The notes under the pieces are model-generated. The model had not been told where the DNA came from. It ran no database searches and worked only from the letters and a program-made list of their open reading frames with translations. Both the position numbers and the translations under genes were made by a program. 64,000 bases of DNA from Bacillus sp. FJAT-26390 (lineage in GTDB: Bacteria > Bacillota > Bacilli > Paenibacillales > Paenibacillaceae). Numbering within the stretch: position 1 is the first letter of the stretch; every line of letters begins with the position of its first letter. Positions 52,946-60,643 of this stretch are shown one piece after another. Location of the stretch: contig NZ_MAQX01000036.1 in assembly GCF_001682865.1 (NCBI RefSeq), positions 124,001-188,000 of the forward strand, written 5' to 3'.

Positions 52946-54355
52946 TTATTTGCTTCTAACTTCAAAAATCGCGAATTTCAAGTAATGACCTTCGTTCACG
53001 CCAAGCAGCTGAGGGTGATCCTTGCCCGCTGCGCGCCACTCGACTAAACGGAGCATCTTGCCTGCATCGACCGCCGCTTCTTGAATCGTCTCCAAAAATA
53101 ATTCAGGCTTCATATGGTACGAGCAGCTTGCCGTGACAAGGTATCCGCCTTCATTCACAAGCTTTAGCCCTTGAAGGTTAATATCCTTGTAGCCGCGGCA
53201 TGCGCCCGGAACAGCGCTTTTTGTTTTGGCAAAAGCGGGCGGGTCCAGAATGACGACATCCCATGTCCGTCCAGCGGCGCCTTCAAGCTTCTTCGAGGTA
53301 TCCACGCCGCCAAGGCCGCGCTGCTTCCGCTCGTCGATTCCTTTAACTTGCGTGCGCAAATACTCAAACGCATCCGCAACGACAAACTCAACGCGGTCTG
53401 TAAAGCCATTGCGCTCGACATTGCGCTTCGCTGTATCGATGGCATGCTCCGAGACATCAAGGCAAGTTACCTTCTTAGCGCCATATTTGCAAGCATGCAG
53501 CGTGAAGCTGCCGGTATGCGCGAAGCATTCAAGCACAGAAGCGCCGTCCCAATAAGGGAACGTAACGATCTTGCCATTTGCATTAACGGGAACAAGGTTC
53601 GCAGAATCCGCTGCCTTATGCGCCGCAAGTTCGCCCGAGCCTGCCAATCCCGATTCCGCTGCTTCGCGATCTGCTAGGCGAATGCCGCTGCGGCCGCCCC
53701 AGCCTGTCATAAGCGGTGCGATGGCTGCGCGATTCTCCCGTTGATCGAAGAAATAGCCAGTTTTTTGGCCTTCTACAATATCAACCTCCAGCTTCAAGCC
53801 GTTCTCCTCGATTTCAATAATCGATGGACAATCGCCATATAGTACGCCCGTACGCTCCTCCAGCCCTTCAAGCAACCGAACGCTGACGTCGCTGCGCTCA
53901 TATATGCCTTGCGGCTGGAACACTTCGATTAGCGCTTCTATTAGCGCTTCTCTTCTCGCGTCCATTCCAAGCGTGAGCAGCTGAAGCACCAGCACATTGT
54001 TGAAGCGGTCGACAACAAGGCCCGGCAGGAAATCCGCCTCGCCGTAAACGATGCGGCAATCGGAATCTTTAACGAAGCGGCGGCGATGCTCCTGGCACTT
54101 TAGAAGCCTGTCGCGGAAAAAGCTAACGTCCATTGCCGCGATCGGTTGATAGGACACCACTCTTACCGTAATCTGCGATTTAGGATTCCAATAACCCGTT
54201 GCCAAATAACGGCCTTGATGCGTTACGATATCAACCAAATCTCCGGGCTGCGCCTCGCCTTCCAGCCGATCAATTTCTGTTGCATAGACCCAAGGATGTC
54301 CTTGCTCCAGCCTTTTTTTTCTCGCCTTTAGTAGAACTACTTTTGGATTACTCAC
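52946..54355 (-). CDS. RlmI-like class I rRNA methyltransferase (PUA plus SAM domain) with extra segment
   Basis: 469 residues from the GTG at 54355 (V/M-SNPKVVLLKARKKRLEQGHPWVYATEID), chosen because earlier residues are not family-like. An N-terminal PUA domain (residues about 1-75), an RlmI/K-type core and a SAM domain with DQRENRAAIAPL, then motif I VLECFAHTGSFTLHA, DVSEHAIDTAKRN and DPPAFAK. Most relatives have only a few residues between the DQRENR motif and motif I; here about 55 extra residues (217-271, DNA 53543-53707) intervene, rich in Ala, Gly and Ser. A smaller insert of about 25 residues precedes DPPAF. It should methylate 23S rRNA cytosine, though the target base is inferred from the family. 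Confidence 0.86.
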   Translation of the reverse strand: MSNPKVVLLKARKKRLEQGHPWVYATEIDRLEGEAQPGDLVDIVTHQGRYLATGYWNPKSQITVRVVSYQPIAAMDVSFFRDRLLKCQEHRRRFVKDSDCRIVYGEADFLPGLVVDRFNNVLVLQLLTLGMDARREALIEALIEVFQPQGIYERSDVSVRLLEGLEERTGVLYGDCPSIIEIEENGLKLEVDIVEGQKTGYFFDQRENRAAIAPLMTGWGGRSGIRLADREAAESGLAGSGELAAHKAADSANLVPVNANGKIVTFPYWDGASVLECFAHTGSFTLHACKYGAKKVTCLDVSEHAIDTAKRNVERNGFTDRVEFVVADAFEYLRTQVKGIDERKQRGLGGVDTSKKLEGAAGRTWDVVILDPPAFAKTKSAVPGACRGYKDINLQGLKLVNEGGYLVTASCSYHMKPELFLETIQEAAVDAGKMLRLVEWRAAGKDHPQLLGVNEGHYLKFAIFEVRSK

Positions 54356-54392
54356 GATTGTCTCTCTTCCCCTCATTGAGCTTGCTTGTCAT

Positions 54393-54421
54393 GCTTGTCT
54401 CGCTGGCGGCATATGTATACT
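54393..54421 (+). promoter_or_regulatory. Weak candidate promoter of the Na/Pi symporter gene
   Basis: TATACT (54416-54421) with GCTTGT (54393-54398) 17 bases upstream, 41 bases before the ATG. The -35 match is poor. Confidence 0.4.
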
Positions 54422-54462
54422 TACGAAATGAACTTTTCACTAACAAATAAGGAGACCGTCTA

Positions 54463-55437
54463 ATGGTTCAAACGATTCTTATTCCGATGCTGCTCGGTTT
54501 CGCTGTATTCATGTGCGGCATGAAGCTGATGGAGCTTGCGCTCCACCGATTGGCAGGCCCTTACTTGACCCGCTTCCTTGCTCGTTCTACCGCAACGCCA
54601 ATCCATGGACTGGTGATCGGCACCGCCTCCACAGCTTTCCTGCAGAGCAGTACGGCTGTAACGGTTATTGCAATCGGCATGGTTAATGCCGGCTTGCTTA
54701 CCTTCCCTCGTACGCTCGGCATCATACTCGGCACGAATATCGGCACCTGTATAACGACGGAGTTGATCGGTTTAAATTTAAATAAGCTTGCCATGCCATT
54801 GCTAATCGTAGCGATGTGCACATGGCTTGTCACGGCGTTGTTTGGCGAGATCCGGCTATTTCCGGCCATTCGAAGCGCACGCTGGCTCGATACGCTGCGT
54901 TCATCGTCGGTCGTTCTGTGCGGCTTCGGCCTGCTTTTGACGGGCATCACTATGATGCAGGGCGTCGGCCCTGCCGTACAAGATAGCCCTCTGTTTGGAT
55001 GGTTTCTAGACAAAGCAGACGATAGCTTATGGTGGGGTCTAGCAGCCGGCGCCATACTTACCGCTGCCGTTCATAGCAGCGCTGCCGTCATAGGCATTAT
55101 TATGGGCTTCGTATCCATCGGCGCTATGCCTATTGAGCTTGGAATCGCAGTCGTGCTTGGCGCTAATATCGGCACATGCGCTACCGCGCTGCTTGCTTCC
55201 ATTGGCGGCACTAAAGCCGGGCAATATGTAGCATGGTCTCATGTCGTCTTGAACGCCGGAGGCGCCTTGCTGTTCATGCCCTTCACCGGCGAACTCACCC
55301 TGCTGTCGGAATGGATCTCTTCGTCCCCGGCAGGGCAAATCGCCCATACGCAGACGATCTTCAACATTCTCAGCTCATTGTTCGCATTGCCATTTTGCTA
55401 CCTGGGCGCATTTCGCCGGCTGGACCCTGTCCGCTAG
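54463..55437 (+). CDS. Na/Pi symporter family protein (YqeW-like)
   Basis: 324 residues with about eight to nine hydrophobic helices and two inverted repeats of the NPT2 signature: TAFLQSSTAVTVIAIG near residue 65 and AAVHSSAAVIGIIMGFV near residue 205, each followed by ILGTNIGTC or VLGANIGTC. No PhoU domain follows, unlike YjbB-type members. It is expected to take up phosphate with sodium. ATG follows AAGGAG. The stop lies 1 base from the convergent NUDIX stop. In B. subtilis yqeW stands beside yqeV (mtaB), as it nearly does here on the other side of one gene. Confidence 0.9.
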   Translation: MVQTILIPMLLGFAVFMCGMKLMELALHRLAGPYLTRFLARSTATPIHGLVIGTASTAFLQSSTAVTVIAIGMVNAGLLTFPRTLGIILGTNIGTCITTELIGLNLNKLAMPLLIVAMCTWLVTALFGEIRLFPAIRSARWLDTLRSSSVVLCGFGLLLTGITMMQGVGPAVQDSPLFGWFLDKADDSLWWGLAAGAILTAAVHSSAAVIGIIMGFVSIGAMPIELGIAVVLGANIGTCATALLASIGGTKAGQYVAWSHVVLNAGGALLFMPFTGELTLLSEWISSSPAGQIAHTQTIFNILSSLFALPFCYLGAFRRLDPVR

Positions 55438-55438
55438 C

Positions 55439-55870
55439 TTAATCCGTTTGCAGCCCTAGCAAATGAAACGCTCCGGCTACGATGCGATGATTGTTATCGT
55501 AGCCCGATTGCTTCTGACGCTTCCACGCCTCTTGAGGATCAAACCAGTCGACGCCGCGAATTTCCTCCACCTGCGCCTGCAAGGAGCCGCCAACGGCTTC
55601 CACCAAATAATAATGAACCTCTTTATCTACCGTGCCGTGAGCTTCATGCTCATATTTGTATTTGATTTGGTCAATCGGAGCAATGATCACTCCTTCAAGA
55701 CCTGTCTCTTCGACAATTTCCCGCAATGCGGTCTGTTCAATCGTTTCGCCGGCCTCCATCTTTCCTTTTGGCAGCGATACTTTTCCATAACGATCCTGAA
55801 TGAGCTGAATTTGCAGCTTACCTTCCTCGGTGCGGCGGTAAACGACTCCGCCTGCTGAAATTTCCTTCAT
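55439..55870 (-). CDS. NUDIX hydrolase
   Basis: 143 residues from the ATG at 55870 (MKEISAGGVVYRRTEEGKLQIQLIQD), preceded by AAGGGGGAAA; the frame runs 19 codons further upstream without support. The Nudix box is complete: GKMEAGETIEQTALREIVEETGLEG (residues about 35-57). The flanking sequence suggests a MutT-like sanitation or dinucleotide polyphosphate hydrolase, not resolved. It is convergent with the Na/Pi gene and downstream of mtaB. Confidence 0.9.
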   Translation of the reverse strand: MKEISAGGVVYRRTEEGKLQIQLIQDRYGKVSLPKGKMEAGETIEQTALREIVEETGLEGVIIAPIDQIKYKYEHEAHGTVDKEVHYYLVEAVGGSLQAQVEEIRGVDWFDPQEAWKRQKQSGYDNNHRIVAGAFHLLGLQTD

Positions 55871-55983
55871 GTCCGTTTCCCCCTTACAGCGGTAATGTTT
55901 AGTATATGCAGCAAAGGATTCCTCCATCTTTTCCGTAGAAGGAATCGATAAGCAAAGGAATCCCCGTATTTGTGAAGCTTACG

Positions 55984-57375
55984 TTATGCCCTAATGGCTT
56001 CCGGACGCTCAAGCACGAAGCTGTGAAGCTCCATCTCGCTCGACTCAGCAGGGTGATCTTCCATGACGCGGACAAGCTTCGCTCGGCATTCATTGACGCC
56101 TGCTTCGGTAATTTTGACGCGGCATAATTTGCCGATCAAAGCCTCCGAGCCGTCAAACACCACTTGAATGTAGTTGTCCGTATAACCCATAACGAGTCCC
56201 GTTCCCGGCGCACCCTTGTAATCGCGCTCAGGAATGACGTCAAGCACTTGGCCAACGTACTGCTTCGCGTATGCAAGCTGCATTTTTTCGGAGAGATCAA
56301 TCAGCTTGTGGACCCGCTCATTTTTGATCTCTTCATCCACCTGCTCCTCCATCCGAGCCGCAGGCGTGCCTGTACGCTTGGAATAAGGGAACACATGCAT
56401 TTCCGCGAATTTGAGCTCTTCCATGAAGCGGAAGCCGCTCTCGAACATTTCTTCGGTTTCGCCCGGGAAACCAACGATGACGTCAGTCGTAATCGCCACG
56501 CCAGGCATCGCCTCATGCAGGCGTTTAATCTTAGCGGCAAATTCAGCCGTCGTATATTTGCGGCGCATCCGCTTAAGCACGGAGTCCTCGCCGGCTTGCA
56601 AAGGAATATGAAGGTGACGGCACATTTTGCTCGAACGGTTCAGCACGTCGATCATCGCATCATCGATTTGACTTGCTTCGATCGAACTGATCCGAATGCG
56701 CTCTAGCCCTTCAACCTTGTCCAAATCCCATAGCAAGCTTGTTAGATTGTAATTTTCCATATCATCGCCGTAGCCGCCGGTATGAATTCCGGTAAGCACG
56801 ATTTCTTTGTAGCCAGCAGCTACCAGCTGTTTCGCCTGCTCTAAGACGCTTTGCGGAGCACGGCTGCGAGAAAGTCCGCGTGACCATGGAATGATGCAGA
56901 ATGTGCAAAAGTTGTTGCAGCCCTCTTGAATTTTCAAGAACGCACGCGTCCGCTCGGAGAAATCGGGAACGTCCAGCTCCTCAAAATCGCGCGTTTTCAT
57001 AATGTTTCTCACGGCATTTACCGGCATGCGGTCGCCTTGAATTTGATTAACGAAGGTCATGATCTTCTCGCGGTCTTGCGTACCGATGACAAGGTCAACG
57101 CCCTCAATCGCCATAATTTCTGCTGGAGAGGTCTGAGCGTAACAGCCCGTCACCGCAATAACGGCATCGGGATTGCGACGCACAGCCCGCCTAATGATCT
57201 GGCGGCTCTTTTTGTCTCCCGTATTGGTTACCGTACATGTGTTAATTAAATATACGTCTGCGGTCGATTCGAAATCGACCTGCTCGTAGCCTTCGTTTTT
57301 GAATAGCTGCCATATCGCTTCTGTGTCATAGAAGTTTACTTTGCAGCCTAGCGTATAAAATGCGACTGTTGGCAT
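55984..57375 (-). CDS. mtaB: tRNA t6A37 methylthiotransferase
   Basis: 463 residues (B. subtilis YqeV). N-terminal MTTase domain with Cys11, Cys47 and Cys78 for the auxiliary 4Fe-4S cluster; radical SAM motif C-x3-C-x2-C as CNNFCTFC at 153-160; C-terminal TRAM domain with MGYTDNYIQVVF. It converts t6A to ms2t6A at position 37 of tRNAs reading ANN codons. The ATG at 57375 is 5 bases after the rsmE stop; the run rsmE-mtaB follows prmA, S2P and dnaJ as in Bacillales generally. Confidence 0.97.
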   Translation of the reverse strand: MPTVAFYTLGCKVNFYDTEAIWQLFKNEGYEQVDFESTADVYLINTCTVTNTGDKKSRQIIRRAVRRNPDAVIAVTGCYAQTSPAEIMAIEGVDLVIGTQDREKIMTFVNQIQGDRMPVNAVRNIMKTRDFEELDVPDFSERTRAFLKIQEGCNNFCTFCIIPWSRGLSRSRAPQSVLEQAKQLVAAGYKEIVLTGIHTGGYGDDMENYNLTSLLWDLDKVEGLERIRISSIEASQIDDAMIDVLNRSSKMCRHLHIPLQAGEDSVLKRMRRKYTTAEFAAKIKRLHEAMPGVAITTDVIVGFPGETEEMFESGFRFMEELKFAEMHVFPYSKRTGTPAARMEEQVDEEIKNERVHKLIDLSEKMQLAYAKQYVGQVLDVIPERDYKGAPGTGLVMGYTDNYIQVVFDGSEALIGKLCRVKITEAGVNECRAKLVRVMEDHPAESSEMELHSFVLERPEAIRA

Positions 57376-57380
57376 AGTAG

Positions 57381-58157
57381 TTACGCTCCTCCCATTTCTC
57401 CGGATTCATATAACAAGCAGGTTAATCCTACAATGCCTGCTGTTTCCGTTCTTAATATTCTTCTGCCTAATCCAACCAACACGGCGCCTGCCGCTTCCGC
57501 TTCAGCTGCTTCGCGATCTGTGAAGCCGCCCTCCGAGCCTACGATGAGCAGCACGCTTGGGCTGCTGGCCATATCTGCACGATTGATCCACTCGCGTACC
57601 GCGGAGCCAATACCCCGCCCATGAGCGGCATGGCCCTCGCGCTCGAAGCAAAACAGCACCAGATCATAAGAGCCGAACGACTGGATAAGCTCCTTCCAGC
57701 TTTGTAGCGACTCAATGTCCGGAATCCGGTTGCGATGCGCCTGCTCCGCCGCTTCCTTCGCGATCTTGGTCCAGCGGTCTATGCGCTTGGCTTCCTTCTT
57801 GCCATCGTACTGAACGATCATTCGCTCCGATTGGAAAGGCTTGAACGCATAAGCGCCGATCTCTGTCCCTTTTTGAATAACGAGCTCCATCTTATCGCCT
57901 TTCGGCAAGCTTTGCGCAATCGTGACTGCCCAATTAGGCTCACTATCCGCGCTTAGCATCTCAACTATCTCAGCCATAATGAGCGTTGGAGAAGCCTCGC
58001 GTACCGCGACAAGAGCAGTACGCGACTGTCCGTCGCTGACGATAAACTTATCGCCTGGCTTCGTGCGCATGACTCGGACCGCATGATGCGCATCCTCGCC
58101 GATTATGCGGATATCGGAGTCGCCAAACTGCTCCGCCGCTACAAAATATCGTTGCAT
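57381..58157 (-). CDS. rsmE: 16S rRNA (uracil(1498)-N3)-methyltransferase
   Basis: 258 residues, PUA-like N-terminus (MQRYFVAAEQFGDSDIRIIGEDAHHAVRVMR) and a SPOUT knot domain with LIVGSEGGFTDREAAEAEAAG and LGRRILRTETAG, the diagnostic RsmE motif. B. subtilis YqeU. Its ATG at 58157 follows a weak AAGGG site; an extended -10 box (TGC-TATTAT, 58196-58204) lies upstream, so it may start a transcript with mtaB. Confidence 0.95.
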   Translation of the reverse strand: MQRYFVAAEQFGDSDIRIIGEDAHHAVRVMRTKPGDKFIVSDGQSRTALVAVREASPTLIMAEIVEMLSADSEPNWAVTIAQSLPKGDKMELVIQKGTEIGAYAFKPFQSERMIVQYDGKKEAKRIDRWTKIAKEAAEQAHRNRIPDIESLQSWKELIQSFGSYDLVLFCFEREGHAAHGRGIGSAVREWINRADMASSPSVLLIVGSEGGFTDREAAEAEAAGAVLVGLGRRILRTETAGIVGLTCLLYESGEMGGA

Positions 58158-58195
58158 CGCTCTTGCCTACCACCCTTAAACAAATTCCATCCTTC

Positions 58196-58204
58196 ATAAT
58201 AGCA
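58196..58204 (-). promoter_or_regulatory. Extended -10 promoter before rsmE
   Basis: Minus-strand TGC-TATTAT with TATTAT at 58196-58201, about 39 bases before the rsmE start. No good -35 box. Confidence 0.5.
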
Positions 58205-58256
58205 TGTTTATATTCATGAAATCTATCAGAAACCGTTGCCAATCATCCATGGCTTT

Positions 58257-58931
58257 TTAAAAGAAGATCTGGTAAACCCATGCGAAGGTGTTGTTCATTA
58301 AATCAGCGCCTAATCCTAATATCGGATCAAGCGTAACGCTGCGCAGCGGCGGGATAAACACAATCAACAAAAAGATGAACATTCCCCACTGCACATTTTG
58401 ATCCATTTTGTACCGAAGCCTTAGCGGCAATAGATCGGCAATAATCCGGTAGCCGTCCAGCGGCGGCAGCGGAATTAAGTTGAAAATAAACAAAAGAAAG
58501 TTATACCAAATAAAATAATCAAAAAACCGGTCTACCGCCGCGCTGACGCCAACGGAAGCACTGTCTAGAACGCCGGAGGCGATAAGTGCAACATATATGA
58601 TAATGCCAAGCGTACCGATAATCAAATTGCTTAGCGGGCCAACAAGCGTCACGATAATGCTCATGATTCTTGGACTGCTGAACTTGCTCGGATTAACCGG
58701 AACCGGCTTTGCCCATCCAAAACCGGCGATCAGAATAAGGAGCGTTCCAAGCACGTCTAAATGCACGCGCGGATTAAGCGTAACTCTTCCCGCGTTATAC
58801 GCGGTGTCGTCGCCAAATTTATAAGCGCTGTATGCATGAGCGAACTCATGCACCGTAAACGCAATAATTAATGCCAATACGATAAATGGCAAATCTTCAA
58901 GCGGAAATCGCAAAAAGCTTTGTAAGTCCAT
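58257..58931 (-). CDS. Site-2 protease family membrane metalloprotease
   Basis: 224 residues from the ATG at 58931, which overlaps the prmA stop (TAATG). Zinc motif HEFAH (residues 25-29) in a transmembrane helix, and the second S2P motif NLIPLPPLDGYRI near residue 165 supplies the catalytic Asp. About four to five helices; no PDZ domain, so it belongs to the short, YwhC/FtsH-less subgroup often annotated as peptidase M50. Its substrate is unknown. It sits in the chaperone-prmA operon, an addition relative to B. subtilis. Confidence 0.9.
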   Translation of the reverse strand: MDLQSFLRFPLEDLPFIVLALIIAFTVHEFAHAYSAYKFGDDTAYNAGRVTLNPRVHLDVLGTLLILIAGFGWAKPVPVNPSKFSSPRIMSIIVTLVGPLSNLIIGTLGIIIYVALIASGVLDSASVGVSAAVDRFFDYFIWYNFLLFIFNLIPLPPLDGYRIIADLLPLRLRYKMDQNVQWGMFIFLLIVFIPPLRSVTLDPILGLGADLMNNTFAWVYQIFF

Positions 58932-59911
58932 TAACCCACCTGCGGCTTTCTCGCTACGAATGCGATCCATTCCTCATCGCGGCGTTTCTCTAAAATCTCA
59001 AAGCCAGAGCGGATTAGGCCCTCTTCTACATCGGTTTCCTTGTTCTTATATACGCCTGATGCGATATAAATGCCGTTAGGCTTCAGCGCTGCGTACACAT
59101 CATCTACAAACAGCAGGATGATTTCCGCCAAAATATTCGCAACTACCAAATCGACCGGTACAGTCACAGCCGTTGCTTCTTGTCCGGCGTCAGCGCCCTT
59201 GATTACGCCAAGCAAGTCGCTTAAGCGTACTTCAACCTGATCGGATAGATCATTAAGCTTTACGTTCTCCGTTGCGCTGGTTACGGCAATCGGGTCAAGG
59301 TCAAGCGCAAGCACGCTTTTCGCTCCAAGTCGGCAAGCTCCGATTGCAAGGATGCCTGAGCCTGTGCCGACATCGATAATTTCTTCTCCGCCTTTAATGA
59401 CAGATTCCAGCGTCTGCAAGCACAGCGCAGTCGTTGGATGGGTACCCGTGCCGAAGGCCATGCCTGGATCAAGCTCAATAATCCGTTCGTCAGGGCCTGC
59501 CTCATACACTTCCCAAGTTGGCTTAATCGTCAGCTTATCCGAGACACGGAGCGGCTTAAAGTACTGTTTCCACGCCGTTGCCCAGTCCTCTTCATCTACG
59601 ACAAGCGCCGAATACTCTACGCTGCCCGGATCGATATCAAATTCGCGAAGCTCCTCAATGCGAGGCTTAAGCGATGCGATAAGCTCATCCGTATTCGTAT
59701 CTTCGCCAAAATAACCCTTAATGATGGCTTGGCCTTCTGGTATATCGTTAAGCGGCAGCTCATACCATTGTCCAAGCGATGTATCGCGCTGCTTGCTGAG
59801 TGTACCCGATTCTTCAATGGATACGCCGCCAGCTCCGAGTTCATGCAAAAAGTTCGATATCATCTCTTGCGCCTCTTCAGTTGTTGAGATCGTAATTTCA
59901 TGCCATTTCAT
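58931..59911 (-). CDS. prmA: Ribosomal protein L11 methyltransferase
   Basis: 326 residues from the ATG at 59911 (MKWHEITISTTEEAQEMISNF), preceded by GGAGG; the frame continues 36 codons further upstream in the leader. SAM domain with IIDVGTGSGILAIGACRLGA near residue 185 and DLVVANILAEIILL near 260. It trimethylates L11. B. subtilis YqeT. Promoter TTGTGC-N18-TACAAT and a leader hairpin lie upstream, and the S2P gene is coupled to its end. Confidence 0.95.
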   Translation of the reverse strand: MKWHEITISTTEEAQEMISNFLHELGAGGVSIEESGTLSKQRDTSLGQWYELPLNDIPEGQAIIKGYFGEDTNTDELIASLKPRIEELREFDIDPGSVEYSALVVDEEDWATAWKQYFKPLRVSDKLTIKPTWEVYEAGPDERIIELDPGMAFGTGTHPTTALCLQTLESVIKGGEEIIDVGTGSGILAIGACRLGAKSVLALDLDPIAVTSATENVKLNDLSDQVEVRLSDLLGVIKGADAGQEATAVTVPVDLVVANILAEIILLFVDDVYAALKPNGIYIASGVYKNKETDVEEGLIRSGFEILEKRRDEEWIAFVARKPQVG

Positions 59912-59948
59912 ATGTATTATCCTCCAATGCCAATCGTAAACGGCCATC

Positions 59949-59964
59949 GCCGACTTCAGTCGGC
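59949..59964. repeat. 7-bp hairpin in the prmA leader
   Basis: GCCGACTTCAGTCGGC folds as a perfect 7-bp stem with a 2-base loop, 38-53 bases before the prmA ATG. Not followed by T-run, so not a terminator; possible leader structure. Confidence 0.45.
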
Positions 59965-59999
59965 TAGACAAACGTTTCGCTAGTAAAAACCTAACATCT

Positions 60000-60029
60000 A
60001 TTGTACACCAGAGTAGCACCTTTGCACAA
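60000..60029 (-). promoter_or_regulatory. Promoter of prmA
   Basis: Minus-strand TTGTGC (60024-60029), 18-base spacer, TACAAT (60000-60005), leaving an ~85-base leader before prmA. Confidence 0.55.
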
Positions 60030-60106
60030 AAAAATGACGCAAACGACCTATTGCCGCATTAATGCTTGAATACGTTACAGATACATGCATACAGAATAGG
60101 TCAAGC

Positions 60107-60144
60107 AAAAGAGACTGCAGGCCTTTGGGCCCGCAGTCTCTTTT
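60107..60144 (-). terminator. Intrinsic terminator after the two tiny genes
   Basis: AAAAGAGACTGC-GGGCC...GGCCT-GCAGTCTCTTTT, a long GC stem with one bulge each side, just after the stop at 60147 on the minus strand. The plus strand also ends in TTTT. Confidence 0.85.
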
Positions 60145-60146
60145 GG

Positions 60147-60353
60147 TTAAAAGCTCGTCGTATTCACATTTCCGCCTATTTGCTGAATTAAATGAAGTGC
60201 TCGCTCAGCGACAGCTTCATCTACGGTTGCTTTCAGCAGACCGTTATCGAATAATCCGTTCACTTCAATCGCACGGAGCGCTTGCAGCTTGCGCGACGCT
60301 TCAAGGGCTGCACCCTCGCCATTAAACGTTGCTTGGATTTCGATTTGGCTCAT
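60147..60353 (-). CDS. Small conserved hypothetical protein
   Basis: 68 residues: IEIQATFNGEGAALEASRKLQALRAIEVNGLFDNGLLKATVDEAVAERALHLIQQIGGNV. Alternating beta/alpha pattern, no Cys, no membrane segment, no motif I recognise. Its ATG overlaps the stop of the upstream small gene as TAATG, so the two are translated together. It ends before a strong terminator. Function unknown. Confidence 0.75.
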   Translation of the reverse strand: MSQIEIQATFNGEGAALEASRKLQALRAIEVNGLFDNGLLKATVDEAVAERALHLIQQIGGNVNTTSF

Positions 60354-60508
60354 TATTCCTGCTCGTTGCGCTCATCGGCTGCTGCTGCGCGCTGCGCTGC
60401 TTTGCGATCAGCTTCGTCAGCAAGCTCTTCGGAAAATTCAACATCCTCGTTTTTCCCTACAGGCTGGTTGCCAAAGTTTTGTTTCTCCAAGTTGTTTTGA
60501 TCAGTCAT
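60353..60508 (-). CDS. Small acidic YfhD-like protein
   Basis: 51 residues: MTDQNNLEKQNFGNQPVGKN followed by EDVEFSEELADEADRKAAQRAAAADERNEQE. The DVEFSEELADEADRxAxxRAxAAD core resembles YfhD-type small proteins of Bacillales. A strong GGAGGG site lies upstream of the ATG. It is too short to appear in most reading-frame scans. Stop TAA overlaps the next gene's ATG. Function unknown. Confidence 0.65.
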   Translation of the reverse strand: MTDQNNLEKQNFGNQPVGKNEDVEFSEELADEADRKAAQRAAAADERNEQE

Positions 60509-60599
60509 CGTTTAATTCCCTCCGGTTGTTTGTTGATGTATGGTTTTCCTTCCCGAATAGAATATGTTTGTCCACCAAAATCTATACAGCCATAAAAAG

Positions 60600-60643
60600 A
60601 AAAAAAAAGGCGTGCCGGGTTATTCACCGCGGAACGCCTTTTT
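60600..60643 (-). terminator. Intrinsic terminator overlapping the dnaJ stop codon
   Basis: Minus-strand AAAAAGGCGT...ACGCCTTTTTTTTT, with CCG-GGT/ACC-CGG inner pairs. The 5' arm lies within the last codons of dnaJ and the stop codon is in the loop. Confidence 0.8.

Noticed and set aside
53171..53677. 168-residue plus-strand frame
   Set aside because: Antisense to the RlmI-like gene, no ribosome site; I also considered whether the extra segment there might be a separate gene and found no start or stop to support it.
55916..55963. GGATTCCT/AGGAATCC inverted repeat after mtaB
   Set aside because: 8-bp arms with a 32-base gap and no proper T-run; too loose to call a terminator.
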